Shown: positions 1 to 5,068 of the stretch, in pieces
How positions within the stretch are numbered: position 1 is the first letter of the stretch
How the letters are laid out: every line of letters starts with the position of its first letter
Assembly: GCA_964242215.1 (NCBI GenBank)
Contig: CAXTCJ010000235.1
Span: forward strand, 1 to 5,068
Origin: LMUY01 sp964242215
GTDB lineage: Bacteria; Pseudomonadota; Alphaproteobacteria; Acetobacterales; Acetobacteraceae
Direction: 5' to 3'
DNA length: 5,068 nucleotides
Translations under genes and position numbers: made by a program
The notes under the pieces: generated by a model
What the model saw: the letters and a program-made list of their open reading frames with translations, nothing else
Database searches by the model: none
Told to the model about the DNA's origin: nothing

Positions 1-7
1 GCCGCCA

Positions 8-32
8 CCTCCCCCGTGAAGAACGGGGGAGG
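8..32 (-). terminator. Perfect 10-bp GC-rich stem-loop downstream of pit
   Basis: CCTCCCCCGT (8-17) pairs perfectly with ACGGGGGAGG (23-32) around a 5-base loop. It starts 9 bases after the pit stop codon on the minus strand. No T-run follows (the next bases on the minus strand are TGGCGGC), so it is not a canonical intrinsic terminator. It could still stop transcription or protect the 3' end of the pit mRNA. Its core and its flank (GGAGGAT, then CAG) match the palindrome at 1859-1881, so it may instead be a copy of a dispersed palindromic repeat. Confidence 0.5.
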
Positions 33-41
33 ATCAGCGCT

Positions 42-1667
42 TTAGAAGATCTGCCGGAAGATCACGAACAGCGACCCGGAGATCGCCATCGCCGCCGGCA
101 GGGTCATCACCCAGGCCAGCGCCATGTTCTTGATCGTGCTCCACTGCAGCCCCGATCCGTTGGCGGCCATGGTGCCAGCAACGCCGCTCGACAGCACGTG
201 CGTGGTCGACACCGGCAGCCCGTACAGATCGGCGAGCCCGATCGTCGCCGCAGCCACGATCTCGGCCGAGGCACCCTGCGCGTAGGTCAGGTGCGTCTTG
301 CCGATCTTCTCGCCGACGGTCACCACGATGCGCTTCCAACCCACCATCGTGCCCAGGCCGAGCGCGATGGCCACCGAAACCTTCACCCAGGTCGGGATGA
401 AGCGCGTGCCGCTGTCCAGCGCGCCACGCATGGCCTTCAGCTTGCCCATGTCGTCGTCGCTGAAGCCGTCCACCTTGGCACCCAGCACTCGCAGGTCGTC
501 GGAGGCCAGGTACATGTCGTTGCGCACGTTCGGCGTCTGCGCGGCTGGGATCGACTTGATCGCGCCGTAGGTGCCGACCTGCTTGGAGATCTCGCCCACC
601 AGCGTGCCCATCGCGCCATAGTTGGCGGGCGTCACCACGTCCTTGGACTTGAGCGCGTCGCTCACCGACGTACGCGCCGCCGCCAGATCGGGCGCCGGCG
701 TGCCGTTCGCGTGGGCCTGGAACACGGCCTGCGCCGCCTGTGCCGTCTGGATGAAGGCGGGGGTGGCGCTCTCGGGGATCGAACGGTTCAGCGCGTAGGC
801 GGTCGGGGCGACGCCGATCAGGATCAGCATGATCAGGCCCATGCCCTTCTGCCCGTCATTGCTGCCGTGGAAGAACGACACCAGCGTGCAAGTCAGCACC
901 AGCAGCCCGCGGATGGCCGGCGGCGGCGGCTTGTTGCCCTCGGGCGCGGTGTAGAGTTTGGGCACCCGCACCACCAGCTTCATCACCCACAGCAGCGTGG
1001 CGGACAGCACGAAGCCCAGCACCGGCGAGAACAGCAGCGCGCGGAACACGCCGTAAGCCTGCCCCCACTCGACGCCGGAGGTGGCCGAGCCGGCCGGTGC
1101 CATCCACTGGTTGGCCAGGCCGACGCCGATGATGGAGCCGATCAGCGCGTGCGACGAGCTATTGGGCAGCCCGAACGCCCAGGTGCCGAGGTTCCAGATA
1201 ATGGCGGCGATCAGCAGGGCGAAGATCATCGCATACCCGGCGCCGCTGCCGACCTGCAGGATCAGTTCGACCGGCAGCAGGGTCACGACGGTGTAGGCCA
1301 CCGCCCCGGAGGAGACGAGCACCCCCGCCAAGTTGCACAGCCCCGACCACACGACGGCGGCCATCGGCGGCAGGCTGTGGGTGTAGATGACGGTTGCGAC
1401 CGCGTTGGCGGTGTCGTGGAAGCCGTTCACGAACTCGAACCCGAGCGCGATCAGCAGCGCCAGCCCCAGCATGACGAACGCGCCGGTGGCGATGTTGTGT
1501 TCGCCCACGTTGCCGATATCGGTCGCGATGCTGAAGGCGGCGAAGCCAAGCCCGGCCACCAGCACCAGAATGAAGACGATGGCGCCCGCGACATGCGGCT
1601 TGGCGTCCATATGCGGCCGCGGGGACGGCGTGCCGGCCATCCCCTCGGTCATCGTCAAGTCCGACAT
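42..1667 (-). CDS. pit: PitA-type low-affinity inorganic phosphate transporter
   Basis: This is a 541-residue inner-membrane protein of the PiT family (PF01384). Members carry phosphate inward with a cation; E. coli PitA uses protons and takes up neutral metal-phosphate complexes. Both halves of the family's internal repeat are visible. The first half has GFHDTANAVAT (residues 82-92), the GANDVANA-type signature, and LPNSSSHALIG (167-177). The second half has FFHGSNDGQKGMG (265-277) and LPVSTTHVLSSG (484-495). About ten to twelve hydrophobic segments are seen, with strong ones near 28-48, 61-81, 101-121, 144-187, 207-232, 251-290, 424-441 and 512-538. A hydrophilic, Ala-rich stretch (about 291-425) separates the halves, as in E. 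coli PitA (499 aa). The ATG at 1667 is preceded by a weak GGGGAA (1672-1677). The ATG five codons further in has no ribosome binding site. No phoU or Pap-like regulator gene is adjacent and no convincing Pho box was seen. The family is nearly certain; proton rather than sodium coupling is inferred. Confidence 0.96.
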   Translation of the reverse strand: MSDLTMTEGMAGTPSPRPHMDAKPHVAGAIVFILVLVAGLGFAAFSIATDIGNVGEHNIATGAFVMLGLALLIALGFEFVNGFHDTANAVATVIYTHSLPPMAAVVWSGLCNLAGVLVSSGAVAYTVVTLLPVELILQVGSGAGYAMIFALLIAAIIWNLGTWAFGLPNSSSHALIGSIIGVGLANQWMAPAGSATSGVEWGQAYGVFRALLFSPVLGFVLSATLLWVMKLVVRVPKLYTAPEGNKPPPPAIRGLLVLTCTLVSFFHGSNDGQKGMGLIMLILIGVAPTAYALNRSIPESATPAFIQTAQAAQAVFQAHANGTPAPDLAAARTSVSDALKSKDVVTPANYGAMGTLVGEISKQVGTYGAIKSIPAAQTPNVRNDMYLASDDLRVLGAKVDGFSDDDMGKLKAMRGALDSGTRFIPTWVKVSVAIALGLGTMVGWKRIVVTVGEKIGKTHLTYAQGASAEIVAAATIGLADLYGLPVSTTHVLSSGVAGTMAANGSGLQWSTIKNMALAWVMTLPAAMAISGSLFVIFRQIF

Positions 1668-1671
1668 TGTA

Positions 1672-1677
1672 TTCCCC
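1672..1677 (-). promoter_or_regulatory. Weak ribosome binding site of pit
   Basis: On the minus strand GGGGAA lies 4 bases before the ATG at 1667. It is a poor, close match to the Shine-Dalgarno consensus. It still favours this ATG over the one at codon 6, which has no purine run upstream. Confidence 0.5.
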
Positions 1678-1744
1678 GGAAGGTTGCTAGCCCCGGGCTT
1701 TAGCCAACGTGAATGCCGCGTTGTGTGGAGTTATCGTGACAATC

Positions 1745-1760
1745 GATGCGACCACGCATC
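1745..1760. promoter_or_regulatory. Perfect 6-bp inverted repeat upstream of pit, possible operator
   Basis: GATGCG (1745-1750) and CGCATC (1755-1760) form a perfect inverted repeat with a 4-base spacer, 77 bases upstream of the pit start codon. This position suits an operator near a promoter, or a small leader hairpin if transcription starts further upstream. It does not resemble the two direct repeats of a Pho box. No regulator can be named. Confidence 0.3.
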
Positions 1761-1810
1761 AACTGCACTGGCGACACATGGCTGGTCCTCCCCTGTTGCG
1801 GGCACGAGCG

Positions 1811-1824
1811 GTGTGTGTGTGTGT
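1811..1824. repeat. (GT)7 dinucleotide microsatellite
   Basis: Seven uninterrupted GT units (AC on the minus strand) lie between the palindrome cluster and the pit gene, about 144 bases upstream of the pit start. The tract is outside coding sequence, so changes in its length would not alter a reading frame. It could at most alter promoter spacing or DNA shape. Confidence 0.9.
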
Positions 1825-1830
1825 GGCCAG

Positions 1831-1913
1831 CCCCCTCCACCATGCTTCGCACGGTCCCCCTCCCCCGCTTCGCAGGGGAGGATGATCAGATGCAATCCCC
1901 CGCCTTATGGGGA
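1831..1913. repeat. REP-like cluster of three consecutive stem-loops
   Basis: Three hairpins lie in a row. The first, 1839-1855, pairs ACCATGC with GCACGGT (7 bp, one wobble or mismatch depending on strand) around TTC. The second, 1859-1881, pairs CCTCCCC with GGGGAGG (7 bp), with an inner GC/GC pair around TTC. The third, 1896-1913, pairs TCCCC with GGGGA around 8 bases. The first two tips share the heptamer GCTTCGC (1844-1850 and 1867-1873), and C-runs flank both. Together with the related hairpin at 8-32 this looks like a dispersed extragenic palindromic element of the kind common in high-G+C alphaproteobacteria. It begins 5 bases after the usp stop and may terminate usp transcription. Its identity as a genome-wide repeat is inferred from two partly similar copies in this window. 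Confidence 0.6.
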
Positions 1914-1918
1914 GAGCG

Positions 1919-2785
1919 TCAGCGGTTCATCAGCACCGGCAGATGGGAGTGTTCCAGCACATGCCGGGTCACCCCGCCCAGGATCAACTGGCGCAGGCGG
2001 GAGTGCGAGTAGGCGCCCATCGTCATCAAATCCGCACCGAAATCGCGCGCCGCGGCCAGCATGCCCGCCCCGACTTCACGGTCGATCGAGCGGAAAACCG
2101 CCTGTTCCGCCTGCACGCCATGCAGCGCCAGGTAGCTCGCCAATTCGCGCGCCGGGGGGCCGTTGCGCTGGTATTCGTCCGAGGACAGGATTCGCACCGC
2201 TTCCGCCTCCCGCAGCCACGGCAGGGCCGCCTGCACCGCGGCGGCGCCCTCGCCGGTGCCGTTCCAGGCGACCGCGACCCGCTTGCCCAGCGTGGTCGGC
2301 GTGCGGTGCGGGGCGATCAGCACGGGGCGGCCGCTGTCGAACAGCACCGCATGCAGCGCGTCGGAGGAGGACACGTCGTCGCCGGATTCCGGGTGCGGCA
2401 CGATGGTGATGTCGGACAGCCTGGCCTGCTGGGCCACCACGTCCTCCTCCCGGCCGGTCACCACGGCGAAGGTGGCGGTGGGGTGGTCAGCCTGCGCGGT
2501 GGGTTTTTCGATGCGAATGCCGGCGGCCTCGATCGCGCGGTCGAACATGGTCCGGATGGCGGCGGAGCGATCGCCGCTCTCCTTCTCCGTCGCCTGCATC
2601 ATTTCCTGGATCATGGCGCCGGACAGGCCCTCGCCGGCCAGCGGTGCCACATCGCGGCTATCGGCGCGGACGTGCAGGGCCAGGATGTGGGCGTTCCACT
2701 GCCGGGCCACGATCAAGGCGGTGGCGATGGCAGACTCACCGGCGGCGGTGCCCGTCAGCGGGAGCAGTAACTTGCGGATCGGCAT
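1919..2785 (-). CDS. Tandem-domain universal stress protein (UspA family)
   Basis: This is a 288-residue cytoplasmic protein with two Usp folds (PF00582). Domain 1 (about 1-157) opens with the β1 strand IRKLLLPLTG and ends in RPVLIAP. Domain 2 (about 167-288) opens with KRVAVAWNGTGEG and ends in LPVLMNR. Only domain 2 has a recognisable form of the ATP-binding loop G-2x-G-9x-G-(S/T). It reads G257-A-Y-S260, nine residues, then G270-G271, so the second glycine is Ser and the final Ser/Thr is Gly. Domain 1 shows no such loop. The ATG at 2785 is chosen because GGAAGGA (2796-2802) lies 10 bases upstream and the Usp β1 strand starts right there. An in-frame GTG at 2860 would add 25 residues unlike Usp and has no ribosome binding site. 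It lies 84 bases after tamB in the same direction, so cotranscription is possible. Usp proteins act in stress survival, but the specific role of this one is unknown. Confidence 0.93.
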   Translation of the reverse strand: MPIRKLLLPLTGTAAGESAIATALIVARQWNAHILALHVRADSRDVAPLAGEGLSGAMIQEMMQATEKESGDRSAAIRTMFDRAIEAAGIRIEKPTAQADHPTATFAVVTGREEDVVAQQARLSDITIVPHPESGDDVSSSDALHAVLFDSGRPVLIAPHRTPTTLGKRVAVAWNGTGEGAAAVQAALPWLREAEAVRILSSDEYQRNGPPARELASYLALHGVQAEQAVFRSIDREVGAGMLAAARDFGADLMTMGAYSHSRLRQLILGGVTRHVLEHSHLPVLMNR

Positions 2786-2795
2786 GATGGCTAGG

Positions 2796-2802
2796 TCCTT
2801 CC
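2796..2802 (-). promoter_or_regulatory. Ribosome binding site of the universal stress protein gene
   Basis: GGAAGGA on the minus strand ends 10 bases before the ATG at 2785. It decides the start of the stress protein against the longer in-frame GTG start at 2860. Confidence 0.7.
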
Positions 2803-2804
2803 AG

Positions 2805-2823
2805 GCCGGCTTTTTAGGCCAGC
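2805..2823 (-). other. Small stem-loop between tamB and usp
   Basis: On the minus strand GCTGGC and GCCGGC pair over 6 bp with one G-U wobble around the loop CTAAAAA. The hairpin lies 46 bases after the tamB stop and directly before the usp ribosome binding site. No T-run follows, so read-through is likely. It might modulate usp expression or mark an mRNA end, but a stem this short can occur by chance in G+C-rich DNA. Confidence 0.3.
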
Positions 2824-2869
2824 ATGAGCGAGCGGATGGCTGCGGTGCAAGCTTCGTCACCGTACGTAA

Positions 2870-5068
2870 TCAATACTCGAATTGATACGTCAGCCCCACG
2901 CTGTTCCCGCCGGCGCCGGTGCCGACGTCGGTTTCGGCCTTCAGGCCCTTGTAGATGTCGATCTGCACCTCGGCCTGGGTCTGCGCGCCGGACGTGCCCT
3001 GCTTGGCGCCGACGAACACGCCGTTGGCGATATACTTGCCCGCCTCGATCGTGGCGGCGGCGCTGCTGCTGGTGGTGCCGTTGGCGTTGGTCGCGCTGCC
3101 GATACTCAGCCGGTCCAGCCCGAGCCCCTTGCGCACCCGGTCCAGCGGGTTGGAGCCGCCAGTGCCGGACAGCTCCGCCAGCGCGGCCGCGATCTCGGCA
3201 TATTGGAACGGCCCGAGCTGTGCCGCACTGCGGCCGAACAGCAACTGGGCCAGCACCTCGTCCTGCGGCAGCGGCGGCGACGAGGTCAGCGTGATCTTGG
3301 GCGCGCTGGCGTAGCCACTGACGATCAGCGAGGCGGTGCCGGTCGTGGTCGGCGCGTCCGCCTCGAAATCCAGCGACGGGTCGATCTTGTTCGTGACCCC
3401 GGCGCCCTCGAAGCCCACCTTGCCGCGGCTGAACGTGAGCGTGGTGCCGGCCAGGCTGAACGTGCCGCGCTTCATGATGAAGGCGCCGCTCACCTGCGGC
3501 GACCCGGTGGTTCCGCCGACATGCAGGCTACCGCCCAACGTCGCGTCCAGCCCGCGCCCGCGCACGAAGATCTGGCCCGGCGTGTCCAGCTGCAGGTCCA
3601 GCCGGATGACGCCGCCGGGCTTGGGTGGCGGCGGCGGCGGCGCGCCGGCGATGCGCACCGGCAGCACCGCGATCGAGGCCGGCAGGTGCTCGGGCACGTT
3701 GATGGTCGCCTGCAGGATCGAGATCTTGCCGCTGGCCGCCAGCGTGCCCTGCACGTCGCCGCGCACCGCCAGGTCCGCGTCCAAATTGGCGGTCAGACGG
3801 TCGCTGGCGAGCGGGCGGGCGTTGCGCATGGTCAGCGTCAGGTTCACCGGCATCGCCCCGCCGATCCCCACGCTGCCGCTGGCGCTAATCGTGCCGGGGC
3901 CAGCCTGCCCGGTGAAGCTGGCGATGCGGATGGTCTGCCCGGCGGCCTGGATGTTGGCCGCGATATTGGAGATGCGCACGCCTTGGCCAAAGTCCTGGAT
4001 CTCGCCGCCGGCCAGCGTGACGCTGCCATTCACCTGCGGCGCCGCCACCGTGCCCGTCACACCGGCATTCAGCGCCAGATTGCCGCGGGCGCGGCGGCCA
4101 CCCGGGGCCAGGATCGGGTCCAACATCGCCAGGTCCAGCCCGCCGGTTGCGTGCAGATCCAACGGGCCGGCCCCGAGCGGCGCCCGGCCGTTCACCGTCA
4201 CGTTGGACTGGCCCGCCGTCAGCCGCACATCCAGCGTCGCTGCCTTGCCCGCCAGTTGGGCGTTGGCAGTGACGTTGGCAGGTGGCAGCCCGCGCGCCGG
4301 GCCGGTGCGCATACGCAACCCGGTTGCGGTCATACGCACGGTGCCGCTGGGCGCGGCGGTGGTGCCGGTCAGGTGGGCGTCGGCGCTGATCTCGCCCGCC
4401 GCATCCACGCTGGGCGCGAACGGCTTGGCCAGGTCGGGGGTCACGCCGCGCAGGCTGGCCGTGAGATTCAGCGCCGGCGTGACCCGTCCGGCGAGGTCCA
4501 GCACGGCGGTCTGCAGCCCGATGCGCAGCCGGTCCACCGCAACGCCGTCGCCGAAACTGACCCGGGCGGGGGCGAGCAGGCGCACTGCCTGGCCCTTCCA
4601 GTCGGCGGTGAGCGCGGCGAGTTGCACCGTCTTGCCGGGCACGTTCAGCGTGGCCGATGTGGCGACCGTAGCGTCCGCCCCGGCCAAATTGGTCAGCGCC
4701 GCCGACAGCTTGATCGCCAGCGCGTCCTCCGGCCCGTTCACCGCCAGCTTGGCCGAGCCGCCGATGCCGCCCGCCTCGATCCCGTCGGCGTCCAGCGTAG
4801 CGGCAACGGCGGGGTGGGTGGTCGGGTCCGTCACGCGCGCCTTCAGCACCGCACGGCCGACCGAGCTGCCGGGGATGCCGGCATGGGTCGCGTCCAGGTT
4901 CACCGTCGCCACACCGGCGTTGAGTTCGGCGTCCGCGGTCACGGCACCGCTCACCGCCTGCCCGGTCAACGCGCGCAGATCGTCGAGCCGGGTCATGCGC
5001 AGGCTGACCTTGCCCTCCGGCAGCGTGGCGCCCTTGGCGAGCGTGACGGCGCCCTCGGCATGCAGGCT
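2870..5068 (-). CDS. tamB: TamB, translocation and assembly module subunit, C-terminal part (5' end outside the window)
   Basis: The last 732 codons are visible and the frame stays open to base 5068, so the Met at 4996 is internal. TamB is an inner-membrane-anchored, periplasm-spanning protein with an AsmA-like β-groove. It partners the Omp85 protein TamA and is implicated in outer-membrane protein assembly and phospholipid transport to the outer membrane. The visible part is low-complexity β-strand sequence rich in Gly, Ala, Thr, Val and Leu, with hardly any Cys. The C-terminal TamB domain (DUF490, PF04357) covers about visible residues 350-732. Markers, numbered from the window edge, are GGEIQDFGQGVRISNI (354-369), QIFVRGRGLDATLGG (499-513), the strongly conserved type PLPQDEVLAQLLFG (599-612), GKYIANGVFVG (677-687) and the aromatic C-terminus LTYQFEY, as in E. 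coli TamB. A Pro6 run (477-482) sits just before the QIFVRGRGLD segment. tamA would be expected beyond the right edge; this cannot be seen. No terminator follows the stop codon. Confidence 0.93.
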   Translation of the reverse strand, partial: SLHAEGAVTLAKGATLPEGKVSLRMTRLDDLRALTGQAVSGAVTADAELNAGVATVNLDATHAGIPGSSVGRAVLKARVTDPTTHPAVAATLDADGIEAGGIGGSAKLAVNGPEDALAIKLSAALTNLAGADATVATSATLNVPGKTVQLAALTADWKGQAVRLLAPARVSFGDGVAVDRLRIGLQTAVLDLAGRVTPALNLTASLRGVTPDLAKPFAPSVDAAGEISADAHLTGTTAAPSGTVRMTATGLRMRTGPARGLPPANVTANAQLAGKAATLDVRLTAGQSNVTVNGRAPLGAGPLDLHATGGLDLAMLDPILAPGGRRARGNLALNAGVTGTVAAPQVNGSVTLAGGEIQDFGQGVRISNIAANIQAAGQTIRIASFTGQAGPGTISASGSVGIGGAMPVNLTLTMRNARPLASDRLTANLDADLAVRGDVQGTLAASGKISILQATINVPEHLPASIAVLPVRIAGAPPPPPPKPGGVIRLDLQLDTPGQIFVRGRGLDATLGGSLHVGGTTGSPQVSGAFIMKRGTFSLAGTTLTFSRGKVGFEGAGVTNKIDPSLDFEADAPTTTGTASLIVSGYASAPKITLTSSPPLPQDEVLAQLLFGRSAAQLGPFQYAEIAAALAELSGTGGSNPLDRVRKGLGLDRLSIGSATNANGTTSSSAAATIEAGKYIANGVFVGAKQGTSGAQTQAEVQIDIYKGLKAETDVGTGAGGNSVGLTYQFEY

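Larger units (their letters stand above)
1668..1918. other. Structured intergenic region between usp and pit, no gene
   Basis: The 251 bases between the usp stop and the pit start contain no supportable coding sequence. From the usp side to the pit side they hold three stem-loops (1896-1913, 1859-1881, 1839-1855), a (GT)7 tract (1811-1824), an inverted repeat (1745-1760), a bulged stem (1686-1704) and the weak pit ribosome binding site (1672-1677). The pit promoter should lie in the pit-proximal half. I found no convincing -35/-10 pair. The best weak candidate on the minus strand is TTGATG with CACGAT 18 bases later, which overlaps the inverted repeat. Confidence 0.8.

Noticed and set aside
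198..1703. A 501-codon plus-strand open frame antisense to pit
   Set aside because: Its product is rich in Arg, His, Gln, Gly and Asp, with no hydrophobic core or recognisable domain. It is the mirror of a strongly supported transporter gene and runs past its start. Long antisense frames are expected at this G+C.
1715..1745. A Pho box upstream of pit (TTGTCAC on the minus strand)
   Set aside because: One half-site resembles CTGTCAT, but 11 bases further on the sequence is ACTCCAC, so the required direct repeat is missing.
1780..1832. GGCTGG and CCAGCC pairing around the (GT)7 tract
   Set aside because: Only 6 bp with a 41-base loop, which is easily met by chance in this composition.
1746..2012. 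A small 88-codon plus-strand frame in the usp-pit gap
   Set aside because: Its central part translates the palindrome cluster (VPLPRFAGE type), a peptide that often appears when such repeats are read as protein. Its end overlaps usp antisense and no ribosome binding site is seen.
1907..2770. A 287-codon plus-strand open frame antisense to the stress protein gene, and a 340-codon frame at 1387-2409
   Set aside because: Both have compositions typical of shadow frames (Arg, Gly, His or Pro, Ser, Arg rich). They overlap well-supported genes and show no family motif.
2786..2860. A 25-residue N-terminal extension of the stress protein from the GTG at 2860
   Set aside because: The extension is unlike Usp sequence and lacks a ribosome binding site, and the ATG at 2785 has GGAAGGA upstream and starts at the β1 strand.
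4994..4996. The ATG at 4996 as the tamB start
   Set aside because: The frame continues without a stop to the window edge with the same β-rich composition, and TamB proteins are much longer than 708 residues.

Overview
The window is about two-thirds G+C by eye and carries three genes, all read from the minus strand. In transcription order (high to low coordinates) these are the 3' part of tamB, a tandem-domain universal stress protein gene, and a PitA-type low-affinity phosphate transporter gene. TamB places the source among Gram-negative bacteria. The G+C, the coding style and the C-rich intergenic palindromes suggest an alphaproteobacterium, most likely of the Acetobacteraceae. That placement is recognition from memory of related proteins, not a search result.

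Layout: 2870-5068 is the last 732 codons of tamB, open through the right edge of the window. A gap of 84 bases (2786-2869) holds a short hairpin and the ribosome binding site of the next gene. The universal stress protein gene (288 aa) runs from 2785 to 1919. A gap of 251 bases (1668-1918) holds no gene but is full of structure: three consecutive stem-loops of a REP-like palindromic element, a (GT)7 tract, a perfect 6-bp inverted repeat and the weak ribosome binding site of pit. The phosphate transporter gene (541 aa) runs from 1667 to 42. A perfect 10-bp GC-rich hairpin follows it at 8-32. This hairpin shares its core with the palindromes behind the stress protein gene.

Functionally the genes are not one pathway. 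TamB spans the envelope and works in outer-membrane biogenesis or lipid transport, the stress protein is cytoplasmic, and Pit is an inner-membrane Pi/H+ symporter. tamB and usp could be cotranscribed. The palindrome cluster probably separates usp from pit, which likely has its own promoter. All other long open frames, including a 501-codon frame antisense to pit, look like high-G+C shadows.

I see no defence system, mobile element, CRISPR array, RNA gene or other new system here. The most interesting material is the non-coding structure between usp and pit.
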